The notes below the pieces were generated by a model. The model did no database searches. It saw nothing but the letters and a program-made list of their open reading frames with translations, and had not been told where the DNA came from. 15,831 nucleotides of DNA from Competibacteraceae bacterium UBA3908 (GTDB lineage Bacteria > Pseudomonadota > Gammaproteobacteria > Competibacterales > Competibacteraceae): assembly GCA_002391525.1 (NCBI GenBank), contig DGFE01000014.1, forward strand, positions 1-15,831, given 5' to 3'. Position numbers and translations under genes: made by a program. Below are positions 7,496 to 14,444 of the stretch, piece after piece (the stretch's first letter is position 1; every line of letters begins with the position of its first letter).

Positions 7496-8869
7496 TCAGC
7501 GCAACACCAACAGCAACTCTTCCCGGCCGCGCACCAGATTGAACAACAACTGGCCGCCGCGAGCGGCGAGCTGGCGCAGTTCGGCGGTGCTGGCGATGCG
7601 CTGGCGATTGACGGCGACGATCACGTCGTTCTTGCGCAGGCCAGCGCGGGCGGCGGGACTGCCGGATTCGACGCTCGCCACCAGCACGCCCTGTACCCGT
7701 CCCGCCAGCGGCGAGTTGGGTCCGATGTCCTCGAAGGCCGCTCCCGCCAGCCGCGGGTTGATCGCATCGCCATCGGTCTTGGCCGGCACGTATTCCCCCA
7801 CCTTGGCGTTGAGGGTCAGCGGCTTGCCGTTGCGCAGGATATCCAACTGCACCGCTTCTCCGACTTCCAGCAAGCCGATGGCGTTGCGCAAGGCGCCGCC
7901 GTCGCGGATCGGTTTGCCGTTGACGCTCATCACCACGTCCCCTTCCTTCAGGCCGGCGCGGGCGGCGGCGGAACCGGGGCTGACCTGGGCGATCACCGCG
8001 CCTTGATTGGCGGGGATGTCGAACGCCCGCGCCAGGTCGGGGGTGAGGTCCTGCACCGATACGCCCAACTGACCGCGCCGCACCGAACCGTGGGAAACGA
8101 TCTGGTTCATCAGTCGCGATACCATGTTGGACGGAATGGCGAAGCCGATGCCGACGTTGCCGCCGCCCGGTGCGATGATGGCGGTGTTGATGCCGACCAG
8201 TTCGCCGTTCAGGTTGACCAGTGCGCCGCCGGAATTGCCCGGATTGATCGAGGCGTCGGTCTGAATGAAATCCTCATAGCCCTGAATGCCCAGCCCGGTG
8301 CGGCCCAGGGCGCTGACGATGCCGGAGGTGACGGTTTGCCCCAGCCCGAACGGGTTGCCGATGGCCACCACGAAATCCCCCACCCGCAACGCGTCGGAAT
8401 TGGCCAGCGGCAGCGCGGTGAGATTGCCGCTGGGAATCTGGATCACCGCCACGTCGCTTTCCGGGTCGGAGCCGATGATCCGGGCATTGAGCTTGCGCCC
8501 GTCGCGCAGGGTGACGGTGATGGTGCTGGCGCCGTCGACGACGTGGTGGTTGGTGATGACGTAGCCGCGGCGGGCGTCCACCACCACCCCGGAACCGACG
8601 CTCTGCGCCCGGCGCTCGCGCGGCTGGTCGGGGATGTTGAAGAAGTGGCGGAAGAAGGGGTCGTCCAGCAGCGGATTGCGCGCCGTCACCCGGCTTTCGG
8701 TGGCGATGTTGACCACCGCCGGGGTGGCCCGCTCCAGCATCGGCGCCAGCGTCGGCAGCGGCTGGCCGTCCACGGCGGCGGGTAGAGCGGCCTGGACGGG
8801 CGCTGGAACGGCGATGGCGAGACCCAGCGCCAACAGCACGGTTGGCAGCAGAGTGCGTTGGATGTTCAT
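7496..8869 (-). CDS. degQ: Periplasmic serine endoprotease of the HtrA/DegQ family
   Basis: This 457-residue protein has a signal peptide (residues 1-27, ending V-Q-A), a trypsin-like protease domain and two PDZ domains. The catalytic triad is visible: His109 in TNHHVV, Asp139 in DPESDVAVIQI and Ser213 in INPGNSGGAL. PDZ1 covers about 260-350 (GQLGVSVQDLTPDLARAFDI, then GSAAARAGLKEGDVVMSVNG) and PDZ2 the last 90 residues (GSPAARAGLRKNDVIVAVN). DegQ/DegP proteases degrade or hold misfolded periplasmic proteins as oligomers. The short loop between signal peptide and protease core fits DegQ better than DegP. The ATG at 8869 is preferred over an upstream TTG because the signal peptide starts there. 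It is the last of three stress genes on this strand, 102 bases after cbpA; its own promoter cannot be excluded. Confidence 0.93.
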   Translation of the reverse strand: MNIQRTLLPTVLLALGLAIAVPAPVQAALPAAVDGQPLPTLAPMLERATPAVVNIATESRVTARNPLLDDPFFRHFFNIPDQPRERRAQSVGSGVVVDARRGYVITNHHVVDGASTITVTLRDGRKLNARIIGSDPESDVAVIQIPSGNLTALPLANSDALRVGDFVVAIGNPFGLGQTVTSGIVSALGRTGLGIQGYEDFIQTDASINPGNSGGALVNLNGELVGINTAIIAPGGGNVGIGFAIPSNMVSRLMNQIVSHGSVRRGQLGVSVQDLTPDLARAFDIPANQGAVIAQVSPGSAAARAGLKEGDVVMSVNGKPIRDGGALRNAIGLLEVGEAVQLDILRNGKPLTLNAKVGEYVPAKTDGDAINPRLAGAAFEDIGPNSPLAGRVQGVLVASVESGSPAARAGLRKNDVIVAVNRQRIASTAELRQLAARGGQLLFNLVRGREELLLVLR

Positions 8870-8952
8870 TGACGGCAAGATCCTCAATTCCGGAATCGAC
8901 AACAGCAATTCTAGACACGGCGGCGTCGGGGTAAAGCCCAGCCGCTCGGGCT

Positions 8953-8975
8953 ACAAATCACAAATCACAAATCAC
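8953..8975. repeat. Short tandem repeat (acaaatc, just over three copies) at the end of cbpA
   Basis: The 7-base unit acaaatc repeats exactly three times, with two further bases, and overlaps the stop codon of cbpA. On the minus strand it reads TGATTTG repeated and supplies stop codons in more than one frame. It lies in the cbpA-htrA gap, next to a weak hairpin (agccc 8935-8939 with gggct 8948-8952). No function is evident; it may be slippage-prone. Confidence 0.7.
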
Positions 8976-9913
8976 TTGGGCCAGTGAGCGCGCGGGTTGA
9001 AGGGCAGTTCCCGCGCCATGCGGCGGAACAGTTCGCGGGCCGCTTCGCTGTCGGCTGGCGGATTGACGATGCGCAGCACCGCCAGTTGATCGCCGGGCGG
9101 CTGGCCGGGCAGACCGCGCCCGCGCAGCCGCAGCGTCTGGCCGTTGCGGGCATTGGCCGGAATGCTGAGCGTGACCGATCCGCCCAGCGTCGGCACTTCC
9201 ACCTTGGCGCCCAGCGCCGCTTCCCAGGGGGCCAGCGGCAGCTCCAGGGTAATGTCGCGGCCCCGAACCTTGTAGAGCGGGTGCGGCCTGATCGTCAATT
9301 CCAGATAGAGATCGCCGCTGGGACCGCCGCCGCTACCGGCGCCACCCTGGCCGCTCAACCGAATCTTCTGTCCGGTCGTGACTCCGGCGGGGATTTTGAC
9401 GTTCAGGGTGCGCAGGCGCGTGGTCATCTGGCCGCTGGCGTTCCGCTCGGGCACCTGCAGTTGCAGGGCGCGGCTGCCGCCGTGATAGGCCTCTTCCAGG
9501 CTGATTTCCAGCGGCACGGTCTGGTCCGCGCCGGCGGACTGGAAGCCGCGCGCGCCGGCGAAACCGCTCAGCCCGCCCAGGTTGCCGAACAGCGATTCAA
9601 AGAAGTCGCTGAAATCCCGGCCACCGAACCCGCCGGTAAAGGGCTGCCCATGCCCACCCTGCCAGCCAGGCGGCGGCCGGAATTCCTGACCGGCTTTCCA
9701 ATTGCTGCCGAGCTGGTCGTAAGCGGCGCGCTTGTCGGCGTCGCGCAACACCTCGTAGGCTTCGGCGACTTCCTTGAAGCGTTCCTCGGCGCCCGGTTCC
9801 TTGCTGACATCGGGGTGATATTTGCGAGCCAGCCGGCGGTAGGCTTTCTTGATGTCCTCCGCCGAAGCGTCGCGGGCGACGCCGAGAATTTGATAATAGT
9901 CCCGATATTTCAT
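8972..9913 (-). CDS. cbpA: DnaJ-family co-chaperone CbpA (curved-DNA-binding protein type)
   Basis: This 313-residue class B J-protein recruits and stimulates the Hsp70 DnaK; E. coli CbpA also binds curved DNA. The J domain spans residues 1-70 (MKYRDYYQILGV, then KKAYRRLARKYHPDVS) with the essential HPD motif at 33-35. A Gly/Phe-rich linker follows (GGHGQPFTGGFGGRDFSDFF), then two C-terminal substrate-binding beta domains (VPLEISLEEAYHGGSRALQL, then DLYLELTIRPHPLYKVRGRDITLELPLAPWEAALGAKVEVPTL in pieces). The four CxxCxGxG zinc repeats of DnaJ are absent, which separates it from class A. Length is normal for CbpA. The ATG at 9913 is served by GGGGAG, contributed by the edge of the REP-like repeat upstream. 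hsp20 lies 52 bases upstream and htrA follows, suggesting co-transcription. Confidence 0.92.
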   Translation of the reverse strand: MKYRDYYQILGVARDASAEDIKKAYRRLARKYHPDVSKEPGAEERFKEVAEAYEVLRDADKRAAYDQLGSNWKAGQEFRPPPGWQGGHGQPFTGGFGGRDFSDFFESLFGNLGGLSGFAGARGFQSAGADQTVPLEISLEEAYHGGSRALQLQVPERNASGQMTTRLRTLNVKIPAGVTTGQKIRLSGQGGAGSGGGPSGDLYLELTIRPHPLYKVRGRDITLELPLAPWEAALGAKVEVPTLGGSVTLSIPANARNGQTLRLRGRGLPGQPPGDQLAVLRIVNPPADSEAARELFRRMARELPFNPRAHWPK

Positions 9914-9918
9914 TTAAG

Positions 9919-9960
9919 AAATCTCCCCTCTCCCCCAGGGAGAGGGGTTGGGGGCGAGGG
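9919..9960. repeat. REP-like hairpin repeat between hsp20 and cbpA
   Basis: The stem cccctctccc (9925-9934) pairs perfectly with gggagagggg (9938-9947) around a cca loop, followed by ttgggggcgaggg. This C-run/G-run hairpin type is common as a dispersed intergenic element in GC-rich beta- and gammaproteobacteria. It fills most of the hsp20-cbpA gap, and its edge provides the GGGGAG ribosome-binding site of cbpA on the minus strand. It may reduce or stabilise read-through from hsp20. Confidence 0.65.
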
Positions 9961-9965
9961 CGCGC

Positions 9966-10409
9966 TCAACCTTCGACCTTGATGGTCCGCGACAGGGTGT
10001 GGGTCAGCTTGGGAATACCGATTTCCAGCACGCCGTGCGCGCTGCGGGCGGCGATTTGCGCCAAATCGGCGGTATCCGGCAGGCTGAAGCGGCGATAGAA
10101 ACTGCCACAGGGTCGCTCGACCCGGCTGTAGCCGGCGCGATTTTCGCGGGTTTCGCCCGGACGGTTGCCACGGATGGTCAGAATGCCGTTTTCGGCGATA
10201 ATCTCAATATCCTTGGGGTCCACGCCAGGAATGTCGGCGCGCAGGACGTAACGATCCTTTTCTTCCTTGATGTCCACTGGCGGAATCCAGTCGCAGGTGG
10301 CGACGCTGGACTGATCGTCCCCGGTCGTATTATACGGCTCGAACAGCCGGTCCAGCTCCTTGCGCAGATGGTGGATGTGATGCCAGGGCTCGTAGCGGGT
10401 CGGGTTCAT
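9966..10409 (-). CDS. Small heat shock protein, Hsp20/alpha-crystallin family
   Basis: This 147-residue holding chaperone binds unfolding cytoplasmic proteins without ATP and passes them to the DnaK system. The short N-terminal arm (MNPTRYEPWHHIHHLRKELD) is followed by the alpha-crystallin domain (about 40-137): WIPPVDIKEEKDRYVLRADI, then GVDPKDIEIIAENGILTIRG, then SFYRRFSLPDTAD and GVLEIGIPK. The hydrophobic I-G-I motif near the C-terminus is of the I-x-I type that links dimers into oligomers. The ATG at 10409 has GAGG eight bases upstream. A sigma-32 type promoter lies about 40-65 bases upstream, so heat induction is likely. cbpA and htrA follow on the same strand, forming a compact proteostasis block. 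Confidence 0.93.
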   Translation of the reverse strand: MNPTRYEPWHHIHHLRKELDRLFEPYNTTGDDQSSVATCDWIPPVDIKEEKDRYVLRADIPGVDPKDIEIIAENGILTIRGNRPGETRENRAGYSRVERPCGSFYRRFSLPDTADLAQIAARSAHGVLEIGIPKLTHTLSRTIKVEG

Positions 10410-10447
10410 GGCTGAAACCTCGTTTGAATGGGTGGATACCGTTTTCC

Positions 10448-10475
10448 AAATAGGGTCGGCGCACTGGATTTCAAG
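10448..10475 (-). promoter_or_regulatory. Sigma-32 (heat-shock) promoter for hsp20
   Basis: On the minus strand CTTGAAA (10475-10469) is a perfect sigma-32 -35 element. It is followed after 13 bases by CCCTATTT (10455-10448), seven of eight positions of the -10 consensus CCCCATNT. Spacing is within the usual range. The predicted start near 10441 leaves a leader of about 32 bases before the hsp20 ATG. Position, strand and the downstream chaperone genes all agree, so this is the best-supported promoter in the window. Confidence 0.8.
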
Positions 10476-10531
10476 TTCGACGGCCCATTTTTCCAGGGGT
10501 CGACCGACCGGACCTTGACGGATAACCGACG

Positions 10532-11050
10532 ATGAACGAACGTGAATTCGTGCCGCTGGCGCTGGCGGTGCTGACTGTTTCCGATACCCGGACCGAAGCG
10601 GACGATGCCTCCGGCCGCGTCCTGGTGGAGCGACTGACGGGGGCCGGCCACCGGCTGGCGGACCGGGCCATCGTTCCGGACGACATTTATCGAATCCGGG
10701 CGGTGGTGTCGGGCTGGATCGCCGATCCCGAGGTGGCGGTGGTGCTGATCACCGGCGGCACCGGCATGACCGGTCGCGACAGCACGCCCGAGGCGATCCG
10801 GCCCTTGCTGGACAAGGAAATCGACGGCTTCGGCGAGCTGTTCCGGATGCTGTCGTGGGAGGAAATCGGGACCTCGACCCTGCAATCGCGGGCGCTGGGC
10901 GGGCTGGCCAACGCCACCTTCATTTTCTGTCTGCCCGGATCCACGGGCGCTTGCCGCACCGGCTGGGACCGCATCCTGCAAGCGCAACTGGACGCCCGCA
11001 CCCAACCCTGCAATCTGGTCGAATTGTTACCGCGCCTGCGGGAACGGTAA
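10532..11050 (+). CDS. moaB: Molybdenum cofactor biosynthesis protein MoaB
   Basis: This 172-residue protein belongs to the MoaB/MogA family, which binds molybdopterin; in many organisms it adenylylates molybdopterin before metal insertion, while E. coli MoaB itself is considered inactive. Family motifs are clear: LAVLTVSDTR (11-20), the glycine-rich molybdopterin-binding stretch LITGGTGMTGRDSTPEA (72-88), GFGELFRMLSWEEIG (99-113) and LPGSTGACRTGWDRIL (134-149). Length matches MoaB. The ribosome-binding site is weak (GGATAACCGACG before the ATG). It is divergent from hsp20, so the 122-base gap carries both promoters. It is the first gene of a close run with the patatin (13-base gap), purU and a membrane protein. 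No molybdoenzyme gene is in view. Confidence 0.92.
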   Translation: MNEREFVPLALAVLTVSDTRTEADDASGRVLVERLTGAGHRLADRAIVPDDIYRIRAVVSGWIADPEVAVVLITGGTGMTGRDSTPEAIRPLLDKEIDGFGELFRMLSWEEIGTSTLQSRALGGLANATFIFCLPGSTGACRTGWDRILQAQLDARTQPCNLVELLPRLRER

Positions 11051-11063
11051 GGGAGAACGTATC

Positions 11064-11993
11064 ATGAAACTGCACAAACCCCGGCTCGGCATCGCCCTCG
11101 GCAGCGGTTCGGCGCGCGGCTGGGCGCATATCGGCATCCTGCGGGCGCTGGAACAGGCGGGCATTGTCCCCGACGTGGTTTCGGGGACTTCCATCGGCGC
11201 GCTGGTCGGCGCGGCCTACGCCAGCGGCCGGCTGGACCGCCTGGAAGAATGGGTGGTGGAGATCGACTGGTGGGACATCGTCCGCTACATGGATCTGCGG
11301 CGGGGCGGCGTGGAGGGCGAACGGTTGATGCGCGCCTTCCGCGAGCGGGTTGAGGATGCGGCTATCGAGGCCCTGCCCAAGCCGTTCGGCGCGGTGGCCA
11401 CCGACCTTTTTACCGGACGCGAGGTGTGGTTCCAGGAGGGTTCGCTGCTGGAGGCGGTGCGCGCGTCCATTGCCTTGCCGGGGTTGTTCTGCCCGGTGCA
11501 GTATCAGGGGCGCTGGCTGGTGGACGGCGGCCTGGTCGATCCCTTGCCGGTGTCGCTGTGCCGGGCGCTGGGAGCGGATCGGGTGATCGCGGTGAATCTG
11601 AACGGCGACATCGTCGGCAGGCATTTCGGTGGGCGGTCGCCACGGCTGGTGACTCCCAGCCCCTTGCTGACGCGGCTGAGCGCCGGTTTGCAGGCGATGT
11701 TGAGAAGTAATGACCGCGAGGCGGCCGAGTCGGAGGAACCGGACGAACCGCCGGGTTTGTTCGATGTCATGGCCGGTTCGATCCACATCATGCAGGACCG
11801 CATCACCCGGGCACGGATGGCGGGCGATCCGCCGGACGTGGTGCTGGCGCCGCGGCTGGCGCATCTGGGGTTGATGGATTTCGACCATGCGCAGGAGGCC
11901 ATCGCCGCCGGCATGGAGTGCGTGCGGTTGCATCTGCCGCTGTTGCGGGATGTGTTGAACCTGCCGGAAGTCACGGCTCAAGAGCCCGTATAA
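11064..11993 (+). CDS. Patatin-like phospholipase, RssA-type
   Basis: This 309-residue serine lipid hydrolase carries the Ser-Asp dyad of patatins. The oxyanion-hole motif GSGSARG lies at 13-19, the nucleophile elbow GTSIG at 41-45 (Ser43), and the catalytic Asp154 in DGGLVDPLP. ATDLFTGREVWF and SIALPGLFCPV are also typical of the bacterial RssA/YchK subgroup. No signal peptide is visible, so it is probably cytoplasmic. AAGGGAGA precedes the ATG. A charged, less conserved stretch (about 195-235, with EEPDEPPG) separates the core from a helical C-terminus. The physiological lipid substrate of this subgroup is not known. It sits 13 bases after moaB and its stop lies two bases before the purU start, so the genes are probably transcribed together. 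Confidence 0.9.
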   Translation: MKLHKPRLGIALGSGSARGWAHIGILRALEQAGIVPDVVSGTSIGALVGAAYASGRLDRLEEWVVEIDWWDIVRYMDLRRGGVEGERLMRAFRERVEDAAIEALPKPFGAVATDLFTGREVWFQEGSLLEAVRASIALPGLFCPVQYQGRWLVDGGLVDPLPVSLCRALGADRVIAVNLNGDIVGRHFGGRSPRLVTPSPLLTRLSAGLQAMLRSNDREAAESEEPDEPPGLFDVMAGSIHIMQDRITRARMAGDPPDVVLAPRLAHLGLMDFDHAQEAIAAGMECVRLHLPLLRDVLNLPEVTAQEPV

Positions 11994-11995
11994 TT

Positions 11996-12847
11996 ATGCA
12001 AACTTTGCGCTACATTTTGACTATCGCCTGCCCGGACCGGGTGGGTATCGTGGCCGCCGTCTCCGGCGTGTTGGCCGCCCGGCGCGGCAACATCGTCGAA
12101 TCCAGTCAATTCAGCGACACCGAATCGGGCCGGTTTTTCATGCGGCTGGTGTTCGATCTGGACGAAACGGCCCAGCCGGCCCTGCTGGCCGATTTCTCGC
12201 CGCTGGCCGGACAGTTCGGGATGGACTGGCATCTCTACGATCCGCGCCGGCTGCCACGGGTGATGATCCTGGTGTCGAGGGCCGAGCATTGTCTGAACGA
12301 TCTGCTGTACCGGCATCGCACCGGGGCGCTGCCGATGGCGATCACCGCCATCGTGTCCAATCATCGCGAGCTGGCGCATCTGGCGGAGTGGCACGCGATT
12401 CCCTACCACTATCTGCCGGTGACGGCGGCGACCAGGCCGGAACAGGAGAAGCAAATTCTGGATCTGGTCGAGCAGACCGGCGCCGAACTGGTGGTGCTCG
12501 CCCGCTACATGCAAATCCTGTCGCCGGAATTGTGCCGGGCGCTGGCAGGGCGCGCGATCAATATCCATCATTCCTTTCTGCCGGGCTTCAGGGGCGCCAG
12601 GCCCTACCATCAGGCGTATGCGCGCGGCGTGAAGCTGATCGGCGCCACCGCGCATTTCGTGACCGCCAATCTGGACGAGGGACCGATCATCGAGCAGGAA
12701 GTGGAGCGGGTGGATCATGCCCACACGCCGGAGCAACTGGCGGCGGTGGGCCGCGACATCGAAAACATCGTGCTGGCGCGGGCGATTCACTATCACCTGG
12801 AGCGGCGGGTGTTTCTCAACGGCGGCAAGACGGTGGTACTGCGGTAG
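11996..12847 (+). CDS. purU: Formyltetrahydrofolate deformylase PurU
   Basis: This 283-residue enzyme hydrolyses 10-formyl-tetrahydrofolate to formate and tetrahydrofolate, balancing one-carbon pools and supplying formate to PurT. Residues 1-80 are an ACT-type regulatory domain (YILTIACPDRVGIVAAVSG, NIVESSQFSD). The remainder is a formyltransferase-fold catalytic domain (VMILVSRAEHCLNDLLYR, AIVSNH, LARYMQILS). By alignment with the GAR transformylase PurN, the catalytic residues are Asn189 and His191 in INIHHSFLPGF and Asp227 in LDEGPII. The length is normal for PurU. The ATG at 11996 begins the ACT domain two bases after the patatin stop; only a weak AAGAG stands upstream, so translational coupling is likely. 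An in-frame upstream extension inside the patatin gene has no family features. Confidence 0.94.
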   Translation: MQTLRYILTIACPDRVGIVAAVSGVLAARRGNIVESSQFSDTESGRFFMRLVFDLDETAQPALLADFSPLAGQFGMDWHLYDPRRLPRVMILVSRAEHCLNDLLYRHRTGALPMAITAIVSNHRELAHLAEWHAIPYHYLPVTAATRPEQEKQILDLVEQTGAELVVLARYMQILSPELCRALAGRAINIHHSFLPGFRGARPYHQAYARGVKLIGATAHFVTANLDEGPIIEQEVERVDHAHTPEQLAAVGRDIENIVLARAIHYHLERRVFLNGGKTVVLR

Positions 12848-12877
12848 AGATAGATTCTGTTTCGGGGTGTTTGTCGC

Positions 12878-13567
12878 GTGGATTCCATCACCGTTCTTTT
12901 CGCCGCTTTCCTGGTCGGCCTGACTGGCGGCGTGCATTGTGTCGGCATGTGCGGCGGCATCGTCGGGGCCTTGACCCTGGGCTTGCCGCCGGCGCCGGGG
13001 CAGCCACTGCTGGTCCGGCTGCCGTATCTGCTGGCCTATAACGCTGGCCGCGTCGCCAGCTACGCCGCCGCTGGAGCCCTGGCCGGCGGGATGGGGGCGT
13101 GGGCGGCGCATTTGACGTCCGTGCAGCACGCCCAACTGGCGCTGCAAGTGCTGGCCGGCCTGTTCATGATCCTGCTGGGATTTTATCTGACCGGCTGGTG
13201 GCCGGTGCTGAATCATCTGGAGCGGGTCGGCGGCGTGCTGTGGCGGCGGATCGAGCCGCTGGGCCGGCGGTTGTTGCCGGTGCGCACCCCGGCCCGGGCG
13301 CTGGGGATCGGGCTGGTGTGGGGCTGGTTGCCGTGCGGGCTGGTCTACAGCGTGCTGGTGTGGGCGATGGGCGCCGGTGGAGCGGGGCAGGGCGCTCTGC
13401 TGCTGTTGAGCTTCGGGTTGGGTACGTTGCCGACCCTGTTGACGATGGGCGCCGCCGCGGCGGCGTTGGCGGGTTTCGTGCGCCGGGCGGAAGTGCGCCA
13501 GGTTGCGGGGATGCTGGTCATGCTGTTCGGGGGATACGAGATTGGACTGGCGGCGCGGATGCTCTGA
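12878..13567 (+). CDS. TauE/SafE-like (DsbD_2 type) membrane protein with HCxGMCGG motif
   Basis: This 229-residue inner-membrane protein has about six hydrophobic segments. The first contains GLTGGVHCVGMCGG (14-27), and a later one contains GWLPCGLVYSVL (149-160). YNAGR (54-58) and GTLPTLL (182-188) are further conserved spots. This signature defines the family annotated as sulfite exporter TauE/SafE or DsbD_2, related to cytochrome c biogenesis transmembrane proteins. Members often occur beside cbb3-oxidase assembly genes, which are absent here. Cysteines 25 and 153 lie in different helices, as in DsbD/CcdA electron carriers, but a redox role is only inferred, and metal or anion transport is equally possible. 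The start is a GTG at 12878 with GGGGTG upstream. It follows purU by 30 bases and probably belongs to the same transcript. Confidence 0.85.
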   Translation: MDSITVLFAAFLVGLTGGVHCVGMCGGIVGALTLGLPPAPGQPLLVRLPYLLAYNAGRVASYAAAGALAGGMGAWAAHLTSVQHAQLALQVLAGLFMILLGFYLTGWWPVLNHLERVGGVLWRRIEPLGRRLLPVRTPARALGIGLVWGWLPCGLVYSVLVWAMGAGGAGQGALLLLSFGLGTLPTLLTMGAAAAALAGFVRRAEVRQVAGMLVMLFGGYEIGLAARML

Positions 13568-13648
13568 AGATGAACGCTTGCGCTCAATGTTCTGATTTTG
13601 ATACTACACTGTTGATTATGTTGCCGGAAGCGGTGTTATGGCGGCGTT

Positions 13649-14308
13649 ATGAACGAAGACCGAGTGTTGCTGGTCGACGACCATACGCTGGTGCGGGCGG
13701 GATTGCGCGTGCTGGTGAACGGGTTTGCGGGTTTCCGCGTCGTTGCCGAGGCGGAGGACGGCCGCGAGGCGGTGCGGCTGGCGCGGCAGATTAAACCGGA
13801 GATCGCGCTGCTCGATATCGCCATGCCACAGCTGAACGGGCTGGACGCGGCGGCCCTGATCGCCAGGGAATCGCCCGATACCCAGATCATCATCCTGTCC
13901 ATGCACACCGCCGAAAACTACGTGCTGGAAGCATTGCGCGTCGGCGCGGTCGGCTATGTGGTCAAGGACGCCGCCGTCGACGAACTGGAGCGCGCGCTGC
14001 GGGCGGTGCGCAGGGGCGAACGCTGGCTCAGCCCGGCCGTGTCGCGCCATCTGCTCGACGAGTATCTGCGGCTGACCCGCAGCCAGCCGACCGTCACCGG
14101 GCTGGAAGCGCTGACGCCGCGCCAACGTGAAATCCTGCAACTGGTCGCCGAAGGTCGCTCGACCCGCGAAATCGCCGGTCGCTTGTCCATCAGCATCAAG
14201 ACGGTCGAAACCCACCGCGCCCAACTGATGGAACGCCTGCGCGTTCACGACGTGGCCGGCCTTACTCGCTTCGCCATCCGCATCGGTCTCGTCAACCCCG
14301 AAAGCTGA
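13649..14308 (+). CDS. NarL/LuxR-family response regulator (orphan)
   Basis: This 219-residue transcription factor has an N-terminal receiver (1-120) with the acidic pair Asp10-Asp11, phosphoacceptor Asp56 in LLDIAMP, Ser84 in ILSMH and Lys106 in YVVKDA. A C-terminal LuxR-type helix-turn-helix follows (155-200: LTPRQREILQLVAEGRSTRE, then IAGRLSISIKTVETHRAQLM). All key residues are intact. Proteins of this kind are phosphorylated by a sensor kinase and bind inverted repeats as dimers. No kinase is adjacent, so the partner is unknown; the hybrid kinase at the other end of the window is a remote candidate. The ATG at 13649 has only a weak GGCGG ribosome-binding site. The 81-base upstream gap is AT-richer than its surroundings and may hold a promoter. 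A terminator follows at 14369 and the chemoreceptor gene lies 330 bases downstream. Confidence 0.93.
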   Translation: MNEDRVLLVDDHTLVRAGLRVLVNGFAGFRVVAEAEDGREAVRLARQIKPEIALLDIAMPQLNGLDAAALIARESPDTQIIILSMHTAENYVLEALRVGAVGYVVKDAAVDELERALRAVRRGERWLSPAVSRHLLDEYLRLTRSQPTVTGLEALTPRQREILQLVAEGRSTREIAGRLSISIKTVETHRAQLMERLRVHDVAGLTRFAIRIGLVNPES

Positions 14309-14368
14309 ATGGGGGGGTGCGGCGCGTTTCCGTCGTCTGGACTCCTCTTTCCAAATCCTCCGCGTTGC

Positions 14369-14399
14369 GCGGGCGAAAAGCGAAGCCGCCCGTATTTTT
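14369..14399 (+). terminator. Rho-independent terminator after the response regulator gene
   Basis: CGGGCG (14370-14375) pairs with CGCCCG (14387-14392), with a possible outer G-T pair. The loop is 11 bases and TATTTTT follows directly. Stem composition and T-run fit an intrinsic terminator. It lies about 60 bases after the response regulator stop, so the downstream chemoreceptor gene should have its own promoter. Confidence 0.7.
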
Positions 14400-14422
14400 G
14401 TTCAGGGATACCCTGAACAAGA
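14396..14422. promoter_or_regulatory. Hairpin 1 of the array (TCAGGG-ATA-CCCTGA core)
   Basis: GTTCAGGG (14400-14407) pairs perfectly with CCCTGAAC (14411-14418) around ATA, and flanking bases extend the stem to about 12 bp with one G-T pair. The core TCAGGG-N3-CCCTGA recurs at 14446-14460. It could be a dimeric-regulator operator or an RNA hairpin; its left flank overlaps the T-run of the terminator. Confidence 0.6.
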
Positions 14423-14442
14423 TCGGGTCTTCCCACCCGGTC
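14421..14442. promoter_or_regulatory. Hairpin 2 of the array (GATCGGGT / ACCCGGTC)
   Basis: GATCGGGT (14421-14428) can pair with ACCCGGTC (14435-14442) around a CTTCCC loop, with one T-G wobble among eight pairs. It sits between the two copies of the TCAGGG palindrome and abuts both, so the three stems form a continuous array. Its core differs from the other two. Confidence 0.5.
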
Positions 14443-14444
14443 AA

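Noticed and set aside
11989..11994. TATAAT just before the purU start codon as a promoter -10 box
   Set aside because: Transcription would start around 12001, inside the coding sequence, and no -35 element lies at the right distance. The match probably arises by chance from the patatin stop codon region.
13585..13648. Sigma-70 promoter in the gap before the response regulator
   Set aside because: The gap is AT-richer and has -10-like strings (GATACT, TACACT), but no partner -35 with acceptable spacing was found, so it is not listed as a feature.
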